Shown piece after piece: positions 1 to 11,821 of a DNA stretch of 64,000 nucleotides. The first letter of the stretch is position 1, and every line of letters begins with the position of its first letter. Below the pieces are notes generated by a model. That model made no database searches, had not been told where the DNA came from, and worked only from the letters and a program-made list of their open reading frames with translations. Source of the DNA: Saccoglossus kowalevskii (taxonomy: Eukaryota > Hemichordata > Enteropneusta > Harrimaniidae); NCBI RefSeq assembly GCF_000003605.2, contig NW_003109100.1, positions 142,186-206,185 on the forward strand, read 5' to 3'. The position numbers and the translations under genes were made by a program.

Positions 1-1084
1 AGTGAAGGGATGCTTTGAATGATTTTCGATACGTGTGACTCAAAAAACAATAACATATCGGGTTGAGCGATGAGCTGCATAATCCAAGCCACTGTACGAA
101 GGGGAACAGTTTCATGGCTTCATCTACCGGGTGGTAGTCCGTCCAGATCGTAGCGACGTGATACGGAAACCACGAGATTGCAAATAGTAAGACTACTATT
201 ATCAGGAGCTTAATAACTTTACTTCGACTTTTATTCCGCGCTTCCAGCTGTTTATCAGGGTTTGCGCTTTTACCTAATTCGACGCTATTATTTGTCAACG
301 CTTTGAAAATCATGGCATATGCGACGAACATGAATAACATGGGCAATGCAAACTGGATCAAAAACAGAGACATGTTATAGGCGTGTTTCAGATACATCGA
401 TCCCCATTCTTCTTGGCACGAAGTCACCTTCACTACACCGAAGAATTCCTGTGTGACTAAGCGATTAACGATGAGTATAGGAATCATCAGTATTAGTGAT
501 ATAATCCATATTATTATTATCAAGATTCGTACCCGACGTCGAGTGTACAACACCTTGGCCTTCAATGGACTATGGATTGCATAAAATCTATTTAAACTCA
601 CTGCAGTCAGGATGAAGACGCTGGAGGAAACTGACATCCCCTGCACACATGGAGTAAGCTTGCACAATACTTCCCCGTAAATCCATTCCTGATATATAAC
701 ATTGCCCAGTGTTATCGGCATGCACACCAACACCACAATAAGGTCGCACACAGCTAGGTTAACAAGAAAGCAATTAATGATCGTTCTTATATGCTTGTTG
801 CGAATCCACGCCACAATGACGAGCGTGTTGCCGATGGAGCCCAGGGTAAATGCGACTGAATAGAGCAGGATGAGCGCAATAGTAGAAGGGGAACGGTGAG
901 TGTACATACCCTGGCGAAATAACTGAACAATCTCGTCGGCCGAATAGTCCAAGGAAAACTTATCCAAATCCGTGCCATTGCGTTCTGTGTTGTTACATCC
1001 ATAACTCAACACTTGGTCGATTTCGGGATCGAGCACTATGTCCAGTAAAAGTTGTTCTACGTTCGCACTATTGTTACAACCCAT
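1..1084 (-). CDS. Orexin/allatotropin-receptor-like GPCR, paralogue A (3' end outside window)
   Basis: This is a class A peptide-binding receptor of the plasma membrane, expected to signal through G proteins. I read the minus strand from ATG at 1084-1082 (context AACAACATGG). It stays open for 361 codons without introns and leaves the window before the C-terminal tail. Residues 46-63 form the DYSADEI...YTH segment, which matches the N-terminal helix of orexin receptors. Then come TM1 (GN at 85-86), TM2 (LAVCD), TM3 (Cys141, Gln148, NRF at 165-167), TM4, an ECL2 Cys-Gln-Glu-Glu-Trp motif, TM5, TM6 (SWFP) and TM7 (NPICY). N-terminal N-glycosylation sequons are present (NNS, NNT, NGT). The DRY-type motif is NRF, an Asp-to-Asn change. 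The gene is head to head with the paralogue at 29735-31057. Class is certain. The orexin/allatotropin assignment rests on motif comparison from memory, with QRFP-type as the alternative. Confidence 0.92.
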   Translation of the reverse strand, partial: MGCNNSANVEQLLLDIVLDPEIDQVLSYGCNNTERNGTDLDKFSLDYSADEIVQLFRQGMYTHRSPSTIALILLYSVAFTLGSIGNTLVIVAWIRNKHIRTIINCFLVNLAVCDLIVVLVCMPITLGNVIYQEWIYGEVLCKLTPCVQGMSVSSSVFILTAVSLNRFYAIHSPLKAKVLYTRRRVRILIIIIWIISLILMIPILIVNRLVTQEFFGVVKVTSCQEEWGSMYLKHAYNMSLFLIQFALPMLFMFVAYAMIFKALTNNSVELGKSANPDKQLEARNKSRSKVIKLLIIVVLLFAISWFPYHVATIWTDYHPVDEAMKLFPFVQWLGLCSSSLNPICYCFLSHTYRKSFKASLH

Positions 1085-1118
1085 GTTGTTTACCTGATGT
1101 GCGGAGCGTGATCGCCGA

Positions 1119-1839
1119 ATGAAGGTTATTATACTTGCGTGGCTGATTCTACTGAGCATGAGCAATGTAGTGTTCGGTGACGATGTTCGTTTTTATGTTA
1201 GAACACGCGTCAGCGGGTGAGTAATATTAGTTGTGTATACTCCCGTCTCAATATTTCAATATTAATTATTTGTTTCTTATACATTTTAATTATTGTAATT
1301 TTCCGTGGAAGTTAATTATTCCTTTTTTATTTTATTTTTATTTCATTTTTATTGGTATTTCGTGAATTTTAGACTGGTTCAATGTATTTAATCGTTTTTT
1401 ATTCTCTTTTTGAAAAGGTGATTTGTCTAAGTTGCCGTGTGACCTCATCGCATTATGGACAGCAGCCGAACACTAACACTACTGGTAACCACTAATTAAA
1501 CATTTTATTTTGTTGAAGAAAGAAGGTGAAAACCCGAAACTCATATGGAGAAGAGGTGATCTGATATGTGTAATGTTATGATTCAGAAATGGTTTTATAA
1601 ATTATATATTTAGCAAACTGCTCACTCAAATGCCACAATACTACACAAAGGTTTCAAACGCTCGACCGATGGTCAATTAAGCTCAAAATTAAAATCAGAA
1701 ATCTTCAAACATTTGAAAAAAAAGGAATTATTGACATTATCAAATATTATATCCATTTCTTTACAGCATTATCTGGTTGGATCACGCCGATTGTTCTTCC
1801 GGACAGCGTACTGTGCGTAATATAGTATGGTGTTCGTAA
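1119..1839 (+). CDS. Hypothetical two-exon gene for a 56-aa secreted peptide
   Basis: This is a prediction of mine with no recognised family. Exon 1 (1119-1216) begins ATGAAG and encodes a typical signal peptide, residues 1-20 ending NVVFG. It then encodes DDVRFYVRTRVS and stops at a strong donor, GG|GTGAGT. A pyrimidine-rich acceptor, ATTTCTTTACAG, ends at 1766. Joining exon 2 (1767-1839) keeps the frame open for 23 more codons to TAA at 1837-1839, and adds Cys42 and Cys55, which could form a 12-residue loop. An AATAAA follows at 2134-2139. The start lies 34 bp from the start codon of the divergent receptor gene, so exon 1 is antisense to that gene's 5' leader. Such close spacing argues for shared regulation if the gene is real, or for chance if it is not. 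Exon 2 could also use an internal donor near 1816. Confidence 0.25.
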
Positions 1840-2194
1840 CTGCTATTCATGAACCAATTAGCACAACCGCCGGTCTCTCCGTGTATATCGACACGCTTTC
1901 TTTTACATTGAAATGTAACAATATAGCCTACATGGCCTCTAGACAGAAGAAATGCACAATATCATTGTTAATTCGAGTTGTTCAATTTAGACACTAGTGT
2001 CATGACACTGTGCTAAACTAAAAAAAACATATACAGTGTGTATATTCCATAATGCACGGCAGTGTCAGGTTTAGACCATGTCATGCTAATTTCAGTCTAA
2101 TGCATCGATAAGTGCGATACTGTCATTACATGTAATAAACAATCTAGTGGTTTTATTGGTCCATTCAAGCTGATTGACTAAATGGCTGACATTC
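1840..2194. other. Non-coding stretch after the hypothetical peptide gene
   Basis: AT-rich DNA with no supportable coding region. If the upstream two-exon gene is real, the left part would be its 3' untranslated region. Confidence 0.4.
2134..2139 (+). promoter_or_regulatory. Candidate polyadenylation signal AATAAA
   Basis: AATAAA is followed within about 10-20 bases by a GT-rich stretch (GTGGTTTTATTGGT). It would serve the hypothetical peptide gene whose stop is at 1839. The hexamer is common in AT-rich DNA, so on its own it is weak. Confidence 0.25.
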
Positions 2195-2274
2195 TTAAAG
2201 GGCGGTGGTCGTCGAGTCGCGTCCTGTTGGATATGGAATGTATACAACGCAGCGCGGTGACCACCGCCCTTTAA
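2195..2274. repeat. 72-bp foldback (MITE-like) element flanked by TTAA
   Basis: The unit at 2199-2270 starts AGGGCGGTGGTC and ends GACCACCGCCCT, so its arms are perfectly complementary for 12 bp. It is flanked on both sides by TTAA (2195-2198 and 2271-2274). A TTAA target duplication is typical of piggyBac-type transposition, although the terminal sequence is not one I recognise. The core between the arms is only about 48 bp and cannot encode a transposase. A diverged relative is present at 29082-29201. A structured RNA or regulatory palindrome is the alternative reading. Confidence 0.6.
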
Positions 2275-2535
2275 AACAAGGCGTCAAATAGCTCAATAAT
2301 GTGTGATTTCACATTTTACCTCGGCAGAATATTGATTCTGTTAGATGTCAGTTAAAATATGCGCGTGCTTATAGTGTACGTGAAGTACCGATTCACCCCA
2401 CCCCAGATTATCCACGCGGTCTAAGCACATTTCATTTGTTAACTAATTGAGTCGACTGAACGTTAACAGATTGACCAATGGCATAGAAGACAGATTGTCT
2501 CGACAAACAGTAAACAATTATTAATTGGTGGGCGA

Positions 2536-2553
2536 TGACGTCACGTATATAAA
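2536..2553 (+). promoter_or_regulatory. Candidate core promoter: CRE (TGACGTCA) followed by TATATAAA
   Basis: A perfect palindromic CREB/ATF site at 2536-2543 is followed 2 bp later by TATATAAA at 2546-2553. The order suggests transcription to the right, starting near 2575-2580. No obvious open frame follows: the ATG at 2646 gives only five codons. If functional, it would drive a non-coding first exon or an RNA. Confidence 0.35.
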
Positions 2554-5500
2554 TTTCACAATACGCTACGTCCCCATCCTGCAGCTAATCACTAATAATA
2601 AGCCCCCCCCCCCACATTTGAAATCTCACATATAGTTGCAAGAGAATGTCAACCACAAATTAAAGCATAATCATCGTAGGAAAATCAGTAGCTCAAAACT
2701 AGGGAACGAAAAATAATATTTTTCTGCGTAGTTCTATCCCAGACTTTCTAGTGGTCGTTTTATAATTGGAATTGGCACTTTCTACATGGCAGGACACTGA
2801 AAAAATACGGCACGGCACAGTGTATGAAAATACGGTGACGATATCTCTATTCCCTGATGTCTAATTAGTCTTTAGTAATAAGACGATCACAAAATTCGAC
2901 ATCCTCTTAATATAGTGATTTTAAATTCTAATTAAATTTAATTATTATTTATTAAAATATTAGATAGAATTTGTCAATGCTGCATGTTTGCAAATATTTA
3001 TCCTGATGTATTTTTCGACAAACACTATTTCTGTCGCTTGTGTTTGTTTTGGTGTCACATTTCCGTTTATTCCATTTTTTATCAATTTTGGTATTCTAAA
3101 ATTCATAAAACAACTCTATGGAGAGCACTAAACACAACAACAAAGATTTTCTGTTTTTGACATTGTGAAATTGTTTCCTTCATTTTGGAAAATAGCCCGA
3201 AATCCACTGATTTTGACAAGTTATGTCAGAGATATATTAAGGATATTCCAAAATGAAATATATTCCATAAACGCCAATAATAATTTTCGTGATTACCGAT
3301 TACATTATTAAAATCAAAAGATAATTTGGTATATTCTCAATATGTTTGCATTTCATTTTTCTTATGACTGAAAACAGCTGAATAAAATTACAACATATTT
3401 AGCGTATATGAACAATAACTTTAACAAATACGGTGTTTTCTCCTGTAAAAACGAAAGAATTAAACTATTCGTGATTTGTTTTTGTTACCCATATATCTCA
3501 TCTGAGTGTTCTGAGAGTCACTTTACCCTAAAACAAGCACAGTGTACACAAATGGGGTTTTCGACTATTTTAAGCTAAATGCTTTGAAATTCTAAGACAA
3601 TGTATGGTTTTGGAAAACAGGTGTTCGAAATCGGTGTTAATTTATGCAAATTTGAAGACTTTCTGTGATTATTGAATACGTCTCACAAATTATGACATCT
3701 GTGTCGTTTGATAGTTACGAAGTTGATATCAGATCCGTGAGCATACAAATTTGTTTATTAAATTTGAAATTGTACGGTTTCTCGTTTAGCATTCTGCAAT
3801 ATATTATAACATATACATATGAATGCTGAGAGTTTCGTCGGTTCTAAGCACTGTCTGAGCACGGTCTGGCGTAGATCTCATAATACATGTTTTGGTACCT
3901 ATATTTTAAATGTCATGTAAACAGTTGAACATCCATAAATTTTTTTAAATATATTTAATTTAATCATTAACTCTTATTGAGAGAGTCCTTATCCTGTACT
4001 TTGACTTGACCAGATTGGGGTTAACTTGCAGGCTGATCACGCATCGTCTAATGAATACTCATAGACCTGTGGACTAGCACTAAAACTATGATGGCTGGCG
4101 ATATTTCCTGATTTACGAAGCGTGAAACATTTATTTCTCCCTGGGCACCATTAACAATAAATCAGAAGCAATAATACACGAAGAATTGTTTTTAACGACC
4201 ACAATGGTATTGTAGTTATTTGCTATAACATTTCTTTTTACAATCCTGTCGCGATCTCTGCAGAAACACTCTATTATGTCTGCCTGGAGTGGCAGTTATG
4301 TGTATTGTAATTATTTTTTTCACATTACTACAAAATTATTAGTATGCCAGACATTTTGTTACCCCCCTAGGAGTCATTTAGTATTCTCTGAGCAATTTGC
4401 ATATTCAAAAGGCCGTGTCTATTGGACAAGACGTCGTACGTTCAATGTTCTTACAATTCAAATCTCAATACAGTTGGTTTGGTGACTTCAAGCAACTAAA
4501 CTACGTTGGTGGTACCCGGTGTTAGGTATCCCGTGACAAGCATTATGCAAATTGGCATGTCGTATCGCAATAATCACATTCTGACTCATAACGAAAAAAC
4601 ATGGCATTTACTCACACGTAATAAGTTAAACATCATTGTGTATGTGACAACTTGGCGAATAAAATGAAAAAAAAAACACACCACGAGATTCGCTTTTCCT
4701 AGGCATTCGTTTTCTCCATTAGACATGTGTGTTTAATTCTTGTCAAGGTCCGGGACTATCAGTACTGCAACTGCAATATATACGTACAGTGAACGGTCAT
4801 TGCGGTAAATGCATTCACATATTCACGAAGTAAGAATATTCGAACTTAGTGAGTCACTGACACCTGCATGGGCTATGCTCAGCTTTGAAGCCATGCCTTC
4901 CGGTGAGATTAAGGAAATTAGAAGAAGAATAAAAAAACGGAATAAAAGTCGTTAGGTGCGAATGAGTAACCAGAGACTGTCCTCTAGTCTTGGTACGGTT
5001 AATTGGTAATTACATTCCCTCCACTAGATACATTATTGTAGCTGTTCGTCACCCCGAGGGGGGGAGTGGTGGCAGAACTACGTGCTTAGTCTGACACGCT
5101 GTACTCTGTATTCAACACCGTATGCAATTAGGTCATGAACTCAGAAACACCTCAGACCAGGTTAGTTATAATAACGGAAGTTATTTTTGGTTTAAGGGGC
5201 TTCCGTTCATTGAATATTCACAAAAGTCAATTGCACATTTGTACACTGATTGTTTTCGAGGCAGTAGCACTATGACGTGTCACCTGCAAAATAGAAAATT
5301 CAGCGATCAGATTGCATCAAGTTGATGACAACGAGCTCTTCTGAGCTGTATGCAAGTGGCTGGCTTTGTGTGATTACCCAGACAGTCTCCTTTCTATAGA
5401 TCTTTGCGCGCTCAATCTAAAATACCCCTGCCACATGCAGCCTCCAATTATGTGGTAATTCACCTCACTGCACACGGCCATTATCCGTGAATGTTCTACT

Positions 5501-5777
5501 CATGTTGAAAACGACTATAAAATTGTAAATAAATAGTTTGTGGCAGCCAAACTTTTTAGTAAAATCTGACTTTTGTAAAAAACACGTAAATAAAAACACT
5601 TTCATCGTGACTGTGTTGTGGTGAGGCATATAATAGTGAAATCGACACACGTGATGCACCTAAGCTGGGAACAACATTGCCTTTATTTATGTAGTTGGGA
5701 AGAAATATTAAACAGTATTTTCACTCAAAAGAATTTTCTTGTTTCTCGAACGAATTTGATTTTTATAAATGATACTG

Positions 5778-5785
5778 TGACGTCA
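5778..5785. promoter_or_regulatory. CRE palindrome TGACGTCA
   Basis: A perfect CREB/ATF consensus palindrome, without a recognisable TATA box or gene next to it. Function is unknown. Confidence 0.2.
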
Positions 5786-5871
5786 GTAATTTGTTATATG
5801 AACCAATGCCTAAATAACTTGAAAACATACTTCACTATTCAGATTTAGGGCCTGGTAAGGTGCTATCAAAT

Positions 5872-5923
5872 TAGTAAAATGGTTGGTAGACAATGTTAGT
5901 CGATGAAAAGGAATGGTTCGAAC
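5872..5923 (+). repeat. Possible tRNA-derived SINE relic
   Basis: TAGTAAAATGG at 5872 resembles a pol III A box. GGTTCGAAC at 5915-5923 is a perfect B-box core. Their start-to-start spacing of 43 bp equals that of a tRNA. The T-arm stem does not pair, so this is not a functional tRNA and may be chance. Confidence 0.2.
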
Positions 5924-7373
5924 AAATTCGAATATGCAAAGTAGGCATCTGCAAATATGTCGTATTGTGTAGTGATGTTACATTACACGTATCAAACTGT
6001 TATTTTATATCATATCTCATTACTTGATAAAATGTTTAATAAAGTATTCTAAGTATACATACAATCGTTCAAGGGCCCGCCAAATAGTTTATGTTAGATA
6101 CACCATGTCAGTTTACGTACCTGGGGCCATATGACTACGTTGCATGCGAATGCCGTTTTGGATTTAATTACAGGCAGCAGTTAGTGGCAGCTATATACAT
6201 GTAAGACAAGTGTATATCCGCAATCTTATTGCCATACCATAACAAACCCAAACAAGTCAAAGCAAATAAATGCCTGGTCGGTAGTTATTGTACTATTTCG
6301 GGGCATAGTATAAAAAACGATCGGATCATGAATATCGGAAATAGTACGCTTGTATTTTTAGATGTACATAGTTTATATTTATGTAGTCAGTGTAAACGTA
6401 TATTTGGCTGTCAGGCTTAGAGTTAAGAATCTGCGTTCTATTTGCCCGGCATTTATCAATAATGTATTCAAACTAAATATGAAAATGAAAATATTCATAA
6501 ATTAAAAAGTACGTTTTCAAAATTTGACTTCTATGAATTTAGTTCATAATTCAACTCCTTGGCTCAGGAAAAGAAAGGAGTAATAATAACGGTCATATAA
6601 ACAAGTTAAATGTCACTGTGCTTTACTACAATTTTGTCTTTATATGGTAGTTTATCATGCAACGCGGCAATGCACAAACCGATTGGCTGCAAGCAATTCT
6701 GCAAAGGGTTCGCTGCAGTGACAGCGCCACCTACTGTGGCAAGGGGATAGATTTCTAATACATGTCCGCATATTTCTGCTTGTGCAAACATGCGTTTACG
6801 CTGGCTTAACGGATTACGTGGTTAGAGTGTTAAATAGTGTGAGATTAGTTAAAGATCCCACTTATGCAGTTTCCAACATACCGTGCAAACTGAACAAAAA
6901 ACAGTACGATGGTAATCATAGATCTATTTTATTTATTTTAGAGCATTTACAAAAGATTGAGAACACATAGAATCAAAATATGTTGAAGAACATTCTCATT
7001 GCATTTCTATGTTGCTCAATGTTGGGGCACGCAGTCCAAATATGTTGTGTAACAATACCCCGGGCAGAATTACGAAGGTGAGATGTAATTACTAAGAACC
7101 TCAATAAATCTACCCATGAGACTTTGCGTTTTTACAATGTGTTGTTATCGTCACTTGGGACTCAATTCCTGCGCGTGCAGAGGTGACGACCCCCGTCCCC
7201 CGCTTTAAGACCCACGTATATGGATTTAACTTTGTGTTTGTCAGTTCTGTTTTAAATGTTTTGGGAATTGTTTGGGGAATTTCTTTTGACAGAAATAGAT
7301 ATTGGGTTTTCTACATTTGATTGCTGCTTTTAGCAGTACAATTATGAACGGTGCTGCTGTAACGTGTAAACGA

Positions 7374-7381
7374 TGACGTCA
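7374..7381. promoter_or_regulatory. CRE palindrome TGACGTCA
   Basis: A third perfect CRE within the first 7.4 kb, with no gene recognised beside it. Confidence 0.2.
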
Positions 7382-10300
7382 GTGGGGTTCGGAAACCGTT
7401 ATTAATGCACACGGTGATCAGTTAGTGGGCAGTAAATAACTACACATAGTGGTGATTCATTTACACTAGCAAATATAAACATCCGCCAGAGAATTGCACT
7501 TGGCTACAAATATCGCATAAGATCTGACTGCTGCCACCAATGCTACGTATTGTTCAAACCCTTCGTTTTTAACAGTCACGATGGTGAACGCAGACTTATA
7601 GTATGTGTGTATTCATTAACTAGAATAGGAAATATTGCATGTGTTCCACACTCCATTCGACTATGATTATGAATCTGCCATATAAATTTGTGGTAAATTC
7701 CCGATATATTTTGATCATAGTCGTTACTTAAATTTAAAACCTGAAAAAACATCAGCATATACATTTGTTCGATGTTGTTATTTGTGTTTATGTTTTATTG
7801 AGATCAAAGATTAAAATTATACCGCATTAGTATAATTTTATTCATTACAGAGACTGAATCTGACAAAATATTTTAATAAAAAAAAATATTATGTTGTCAA
7901 TGATTCTAGTCTTACTGTCGCAGAAAACGTTACACAAATGACATCATCGAATTGTTTGAGTATCTGATGAGCAATTTAGCATCTAGATTCGAGTTGTTTT
8001 ATAGTGACTGGTACCATGCACAGCTGAAACGTGCGGTTTCTGGGAGTATTCTAGTAAAAAGCGCCAATCTATGCACATTTCGGCGCCATCCAGTCTGCAA
8101 GTACAACACCAATTGTCCCTTGGGTCGAATTATAAACTCACCGCATTTAACGCTACGATATTATGTTTTAATCACTAGCGCTCGTGACCCGATTGTTATT
8201 TCATTGTCATTATTAATGTCCTATCAATTCTGCAAACGCAATTAGCGCAATTAAATTATTTAGTTCAGGGGCGAATGACAGGAAAACACAATTGCGTCCA
8301 AAGATCATTAGAATTATTAAAAATTAATTGCGCCGGACTTGTTGTCTAAGATGAAATATACCAGCACTTCAATTGTCTAAATACGTCCTTCTGATTGGGC
8401 GAATGTGTGTTTGTAGTCATGCAAACCATGGTTAAATTGATGATACACTATGGGTTTCCACAGTTTAGAAGTAGGTCCCAAACATGAATAAAACACAGAA
8501 AGGTTAGATTCTTCTGTCAGTAGAAATCTCAAAACAATGTTAGCGTAATTAATACAAAAGTGATCCCTGGAGTTTAAGCTCAAAGGCGAAACACGAAAAA
8601 ACATTCTAATTTACGCAAACGACGTCGAAAAAATGGTTGCCAATCTTTAAAACGCCAATCGACTTTACATATATTAACGTTACTGCTTATTTGAGACTAT
8701 ATGAATAAACCTCGCATCTATAATCGATGTATGCTTAGTTCAAGGGTCAATTTCATTTCATAGCGGTTGTAAATTTCAGAATCAGATTTTATCATGGTTT
8801 TTGTTTGATGCTTTAAAGTTATTTTTGTGTTGTAAAATTGCCTTTTAATTGAACTGAGAATAACCTCAGATTTTGACCAGTAAACTCCATATACATATTC
8901 GCGATTTTCTCGTGAGTATATGCCATGGAACGGGTCAAAACCATGTGATATACACGTCCTGGACAGATTATTCTATAATTATTGTCACTATATATTTACA
9001 ATTGTTTGCATTGAAATTAGCTTTAAAACATCTGGAACTCTAAAAATGTTGTGAGACGTGGCGATGATTGGATGCATGCATTTTCTATGAGAATACCTTA
9101 ATCGCTTGAACCCGATAAACCAATACAAGCAAAGACTGAAACATGGATTAGTCGATTAGATACTGATCGTCCATAAGTCTACGCCTCTCCGGGTGAAACC
9201 TATTATACACTAATCAAATCGGCAGTTAAGCATCTTTCATGATACCAGTTGTTTCATCTATGCTCCAAACGACGGTCGCAGTCAAATGTGCACGTACGTG
9301 ACATATTTTATGATGTTGATTATCAGCGCTCCTAACATAATAGCAAGCTAAAGTGTTTACAACAAATGAATTATTTAACAACACACATTTCATACTTCCG
9401 TCTCCGTCAAGGGTAACGTGGAGGTGCCCATTAGTCGAGCGATGTAGTGCATTATTATAATTACCAATATTCATCAATAGCTGTCTGGATACGTCATCCT
9501 TTGAAAGTTTGAGGTCACACCGCCGACGCAGTGCATGTATCCCAGAATCGATGATTTCCAGTTGTTGTATTGCATTAACTTGGTGATCAAAAATGACAAC
9601 CTTATTACGAGAAGGTCACATTGTCGTCCATCTTAGGGCGTAGTTAATCATAATAAACAAACAAATAGTATGCAGTAGGTCACATTGTCCTACATATCTA
9701 GGTATTGTTAATTAGCATATATATGTGAACAGGCAATAATGTAAGAACTCGACAGAATCCTAATATACAATTACTCATTTCAATAAATATTTATGTCTTC
9801 CAACGTTTGGTTACATGAGTGATGCATTTTCAATTTAGCTCTGTGTTTTTTTTTTTCAGAACACATCTGCTAAAATCATTCTGATTGGTTTATTTGACTT
9901 ATCGACTAATCTTTATTTTCACTAGGAATTTACATTCGCTTTTTTTTCGCTTGAATAATGAATCAGTGAAAATTAAATCCAGCGCAAATATCCTTTTCCT
10001 TATATTTTATGTTCAAACCATCAAAGATCAGTGGAAATAAACTCCATACAAAACAGTCGAATTGTTTGTTTGTTTCTTCAAAAATTAATTGCAACTAAAA
10101 TAAATTATTTTACAGTAATTGACGAGAGTATGGCGTGTTTTCACTGCATTTTATTGATTGTGGAATCAGTTAACTGAGCTCACCGCTTTTTGTTCTTTTG
10201 TAGCTTATTATGAAAATGGAAATCCATTCAAAAACGGCGAAGTGGAGATGTGTACTACTAACAATCAGAAAATAAAATAAATGATTAAATAAATAATTAA

Positions 10301-11821
10301 TTAAAGTAAATTAAAGTAAAGAAATAAAATTAAAATTAAATTAAATAAGTCAATAAATAAATAAAAACAAACAAACATTCAACACGCGTAGTATTACTTA
10401 AAAACAATATGATATTTCGAAATACTGGAATTATGTATATATATAATCTTCCGCCGTTATAATACACAAGTATCATGTATATCCTTTGGGCAATTATATT
10501 TAACAAGATCGATGGCGATTTACCTTATGGTAATTTAAATTCTGACTTTCGATCGTTATTGTAATCAGAAGTCACGAATCCATAATTGACCTCTCATGAC
10601 AGGACAACTTTTCCATTTGAAAAAGAATAGCAATTTTCCGAGAAGATCGTGCATTCAAAATAAATATGCATTCGTGGCAGAGCCACTGCAAGTTGAAGAC
10701 AATTACCAAACAATATAGACCACGTTTTTACCTTCAAGAAAAATTCCAATTAAGGACGGTATAATTGGTCGCAGGTATATTCTCTAAAAGTGTCTAATAC
10801 GTGGATCACCTGACAGCATGAATCACTACAGATAACATATACGTATCTTCAATAATATAGTGTCGTGTGTTGACTGTCGAGTGGAAATATGTTAGTTGAA
10901 ACGGAATGCAATAATACATAATGGATTGTATTAATATCATTTGATTTTACACTGTTATAAACGTATATAAACAGTGCCGTCAGTTATACTCAATTATGCT
11001 TATTCCAAAACCAAACAACTATTATAGTACACGTACCAGCATAACGGTAATGTTCATGCACTTATAGCATGATTCGAAGATTTAGCTATTGATGATTTAA
11101 TAAGATTCGAATCATCTAAACAAACGAACCGTTTTATTTCCACTGGCACATTTTAGCATAGATATAAAAAAAAGGAATATTAGTGTATTGCTTTCCATTT
11201 ATTTATAATTGATGGAATGCATCAATGGTTACAGTAAAGATAGAGAAAGTGTCTTAATATGATGTGTGAGTATTTAGCCTAATTTAGACGCAATCATACA
11301 CGGAAATCTCCATTTGTCTTAAAAACTTCGTTTCATTCAATGTGGATGTTAATAGTATAGTTGTAGTGTGAAAGCAAATCAAATGGTTCTTGCGTGATAA
11401 CAGAACATATTTAGATGGACCTAGTACCTTAAGATGTTAATATACACGGAAAAGATGGGACTAAGAGACTAGGAAAACCAATCAACTATTCCTCCAGTTG
11501 TTGTCCTGCATCAACTTGATGATCAAACTTGACAGCCTCAATGCTAGTGGGTCACACTTCCTAACATCCTAATGCGTACTTAATTAGGGTCAATAAGCAA
11601 TCATAATGCACGACTATATCTACTAATCTCAGTATGAATTGCCTCAAATAATATTAATCATACTAGAATTTTCAAATAAGTAGTTGCTGCATTTGTTGCT
11701 ATTACACAACTAAATTGAATATTAAAACCTCCTAGGTGAATGAATGTTAGTTAATTAAGCCTTTCAACTTCCATTAGTGCATGGGCCAAATGTATGCTCT
11801 GGACTAGTCCGGTGATGTAGT

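Larger units (their letters stand above)
2580..11821. other. Gene-free stretch between the divergent receptors
   Basis: AT-rich DNA. It holds an 11-base C run (2603-2613), two further CRE palindromes and a weak tRNA-like box pair near 5872-5923. There is A-rich low-complexity sequence around 10270-10370. The short open frames here have no recognisable motifs, and many lack an ATG. I see no gene. Confidence 0.5.

Noticed and set aside
787-1002. 71-codon minus-strand frame
   Set aside because: A shadow frame inside receptor paralogue A, whose true frame is longer and carries all the GPCR motifs.
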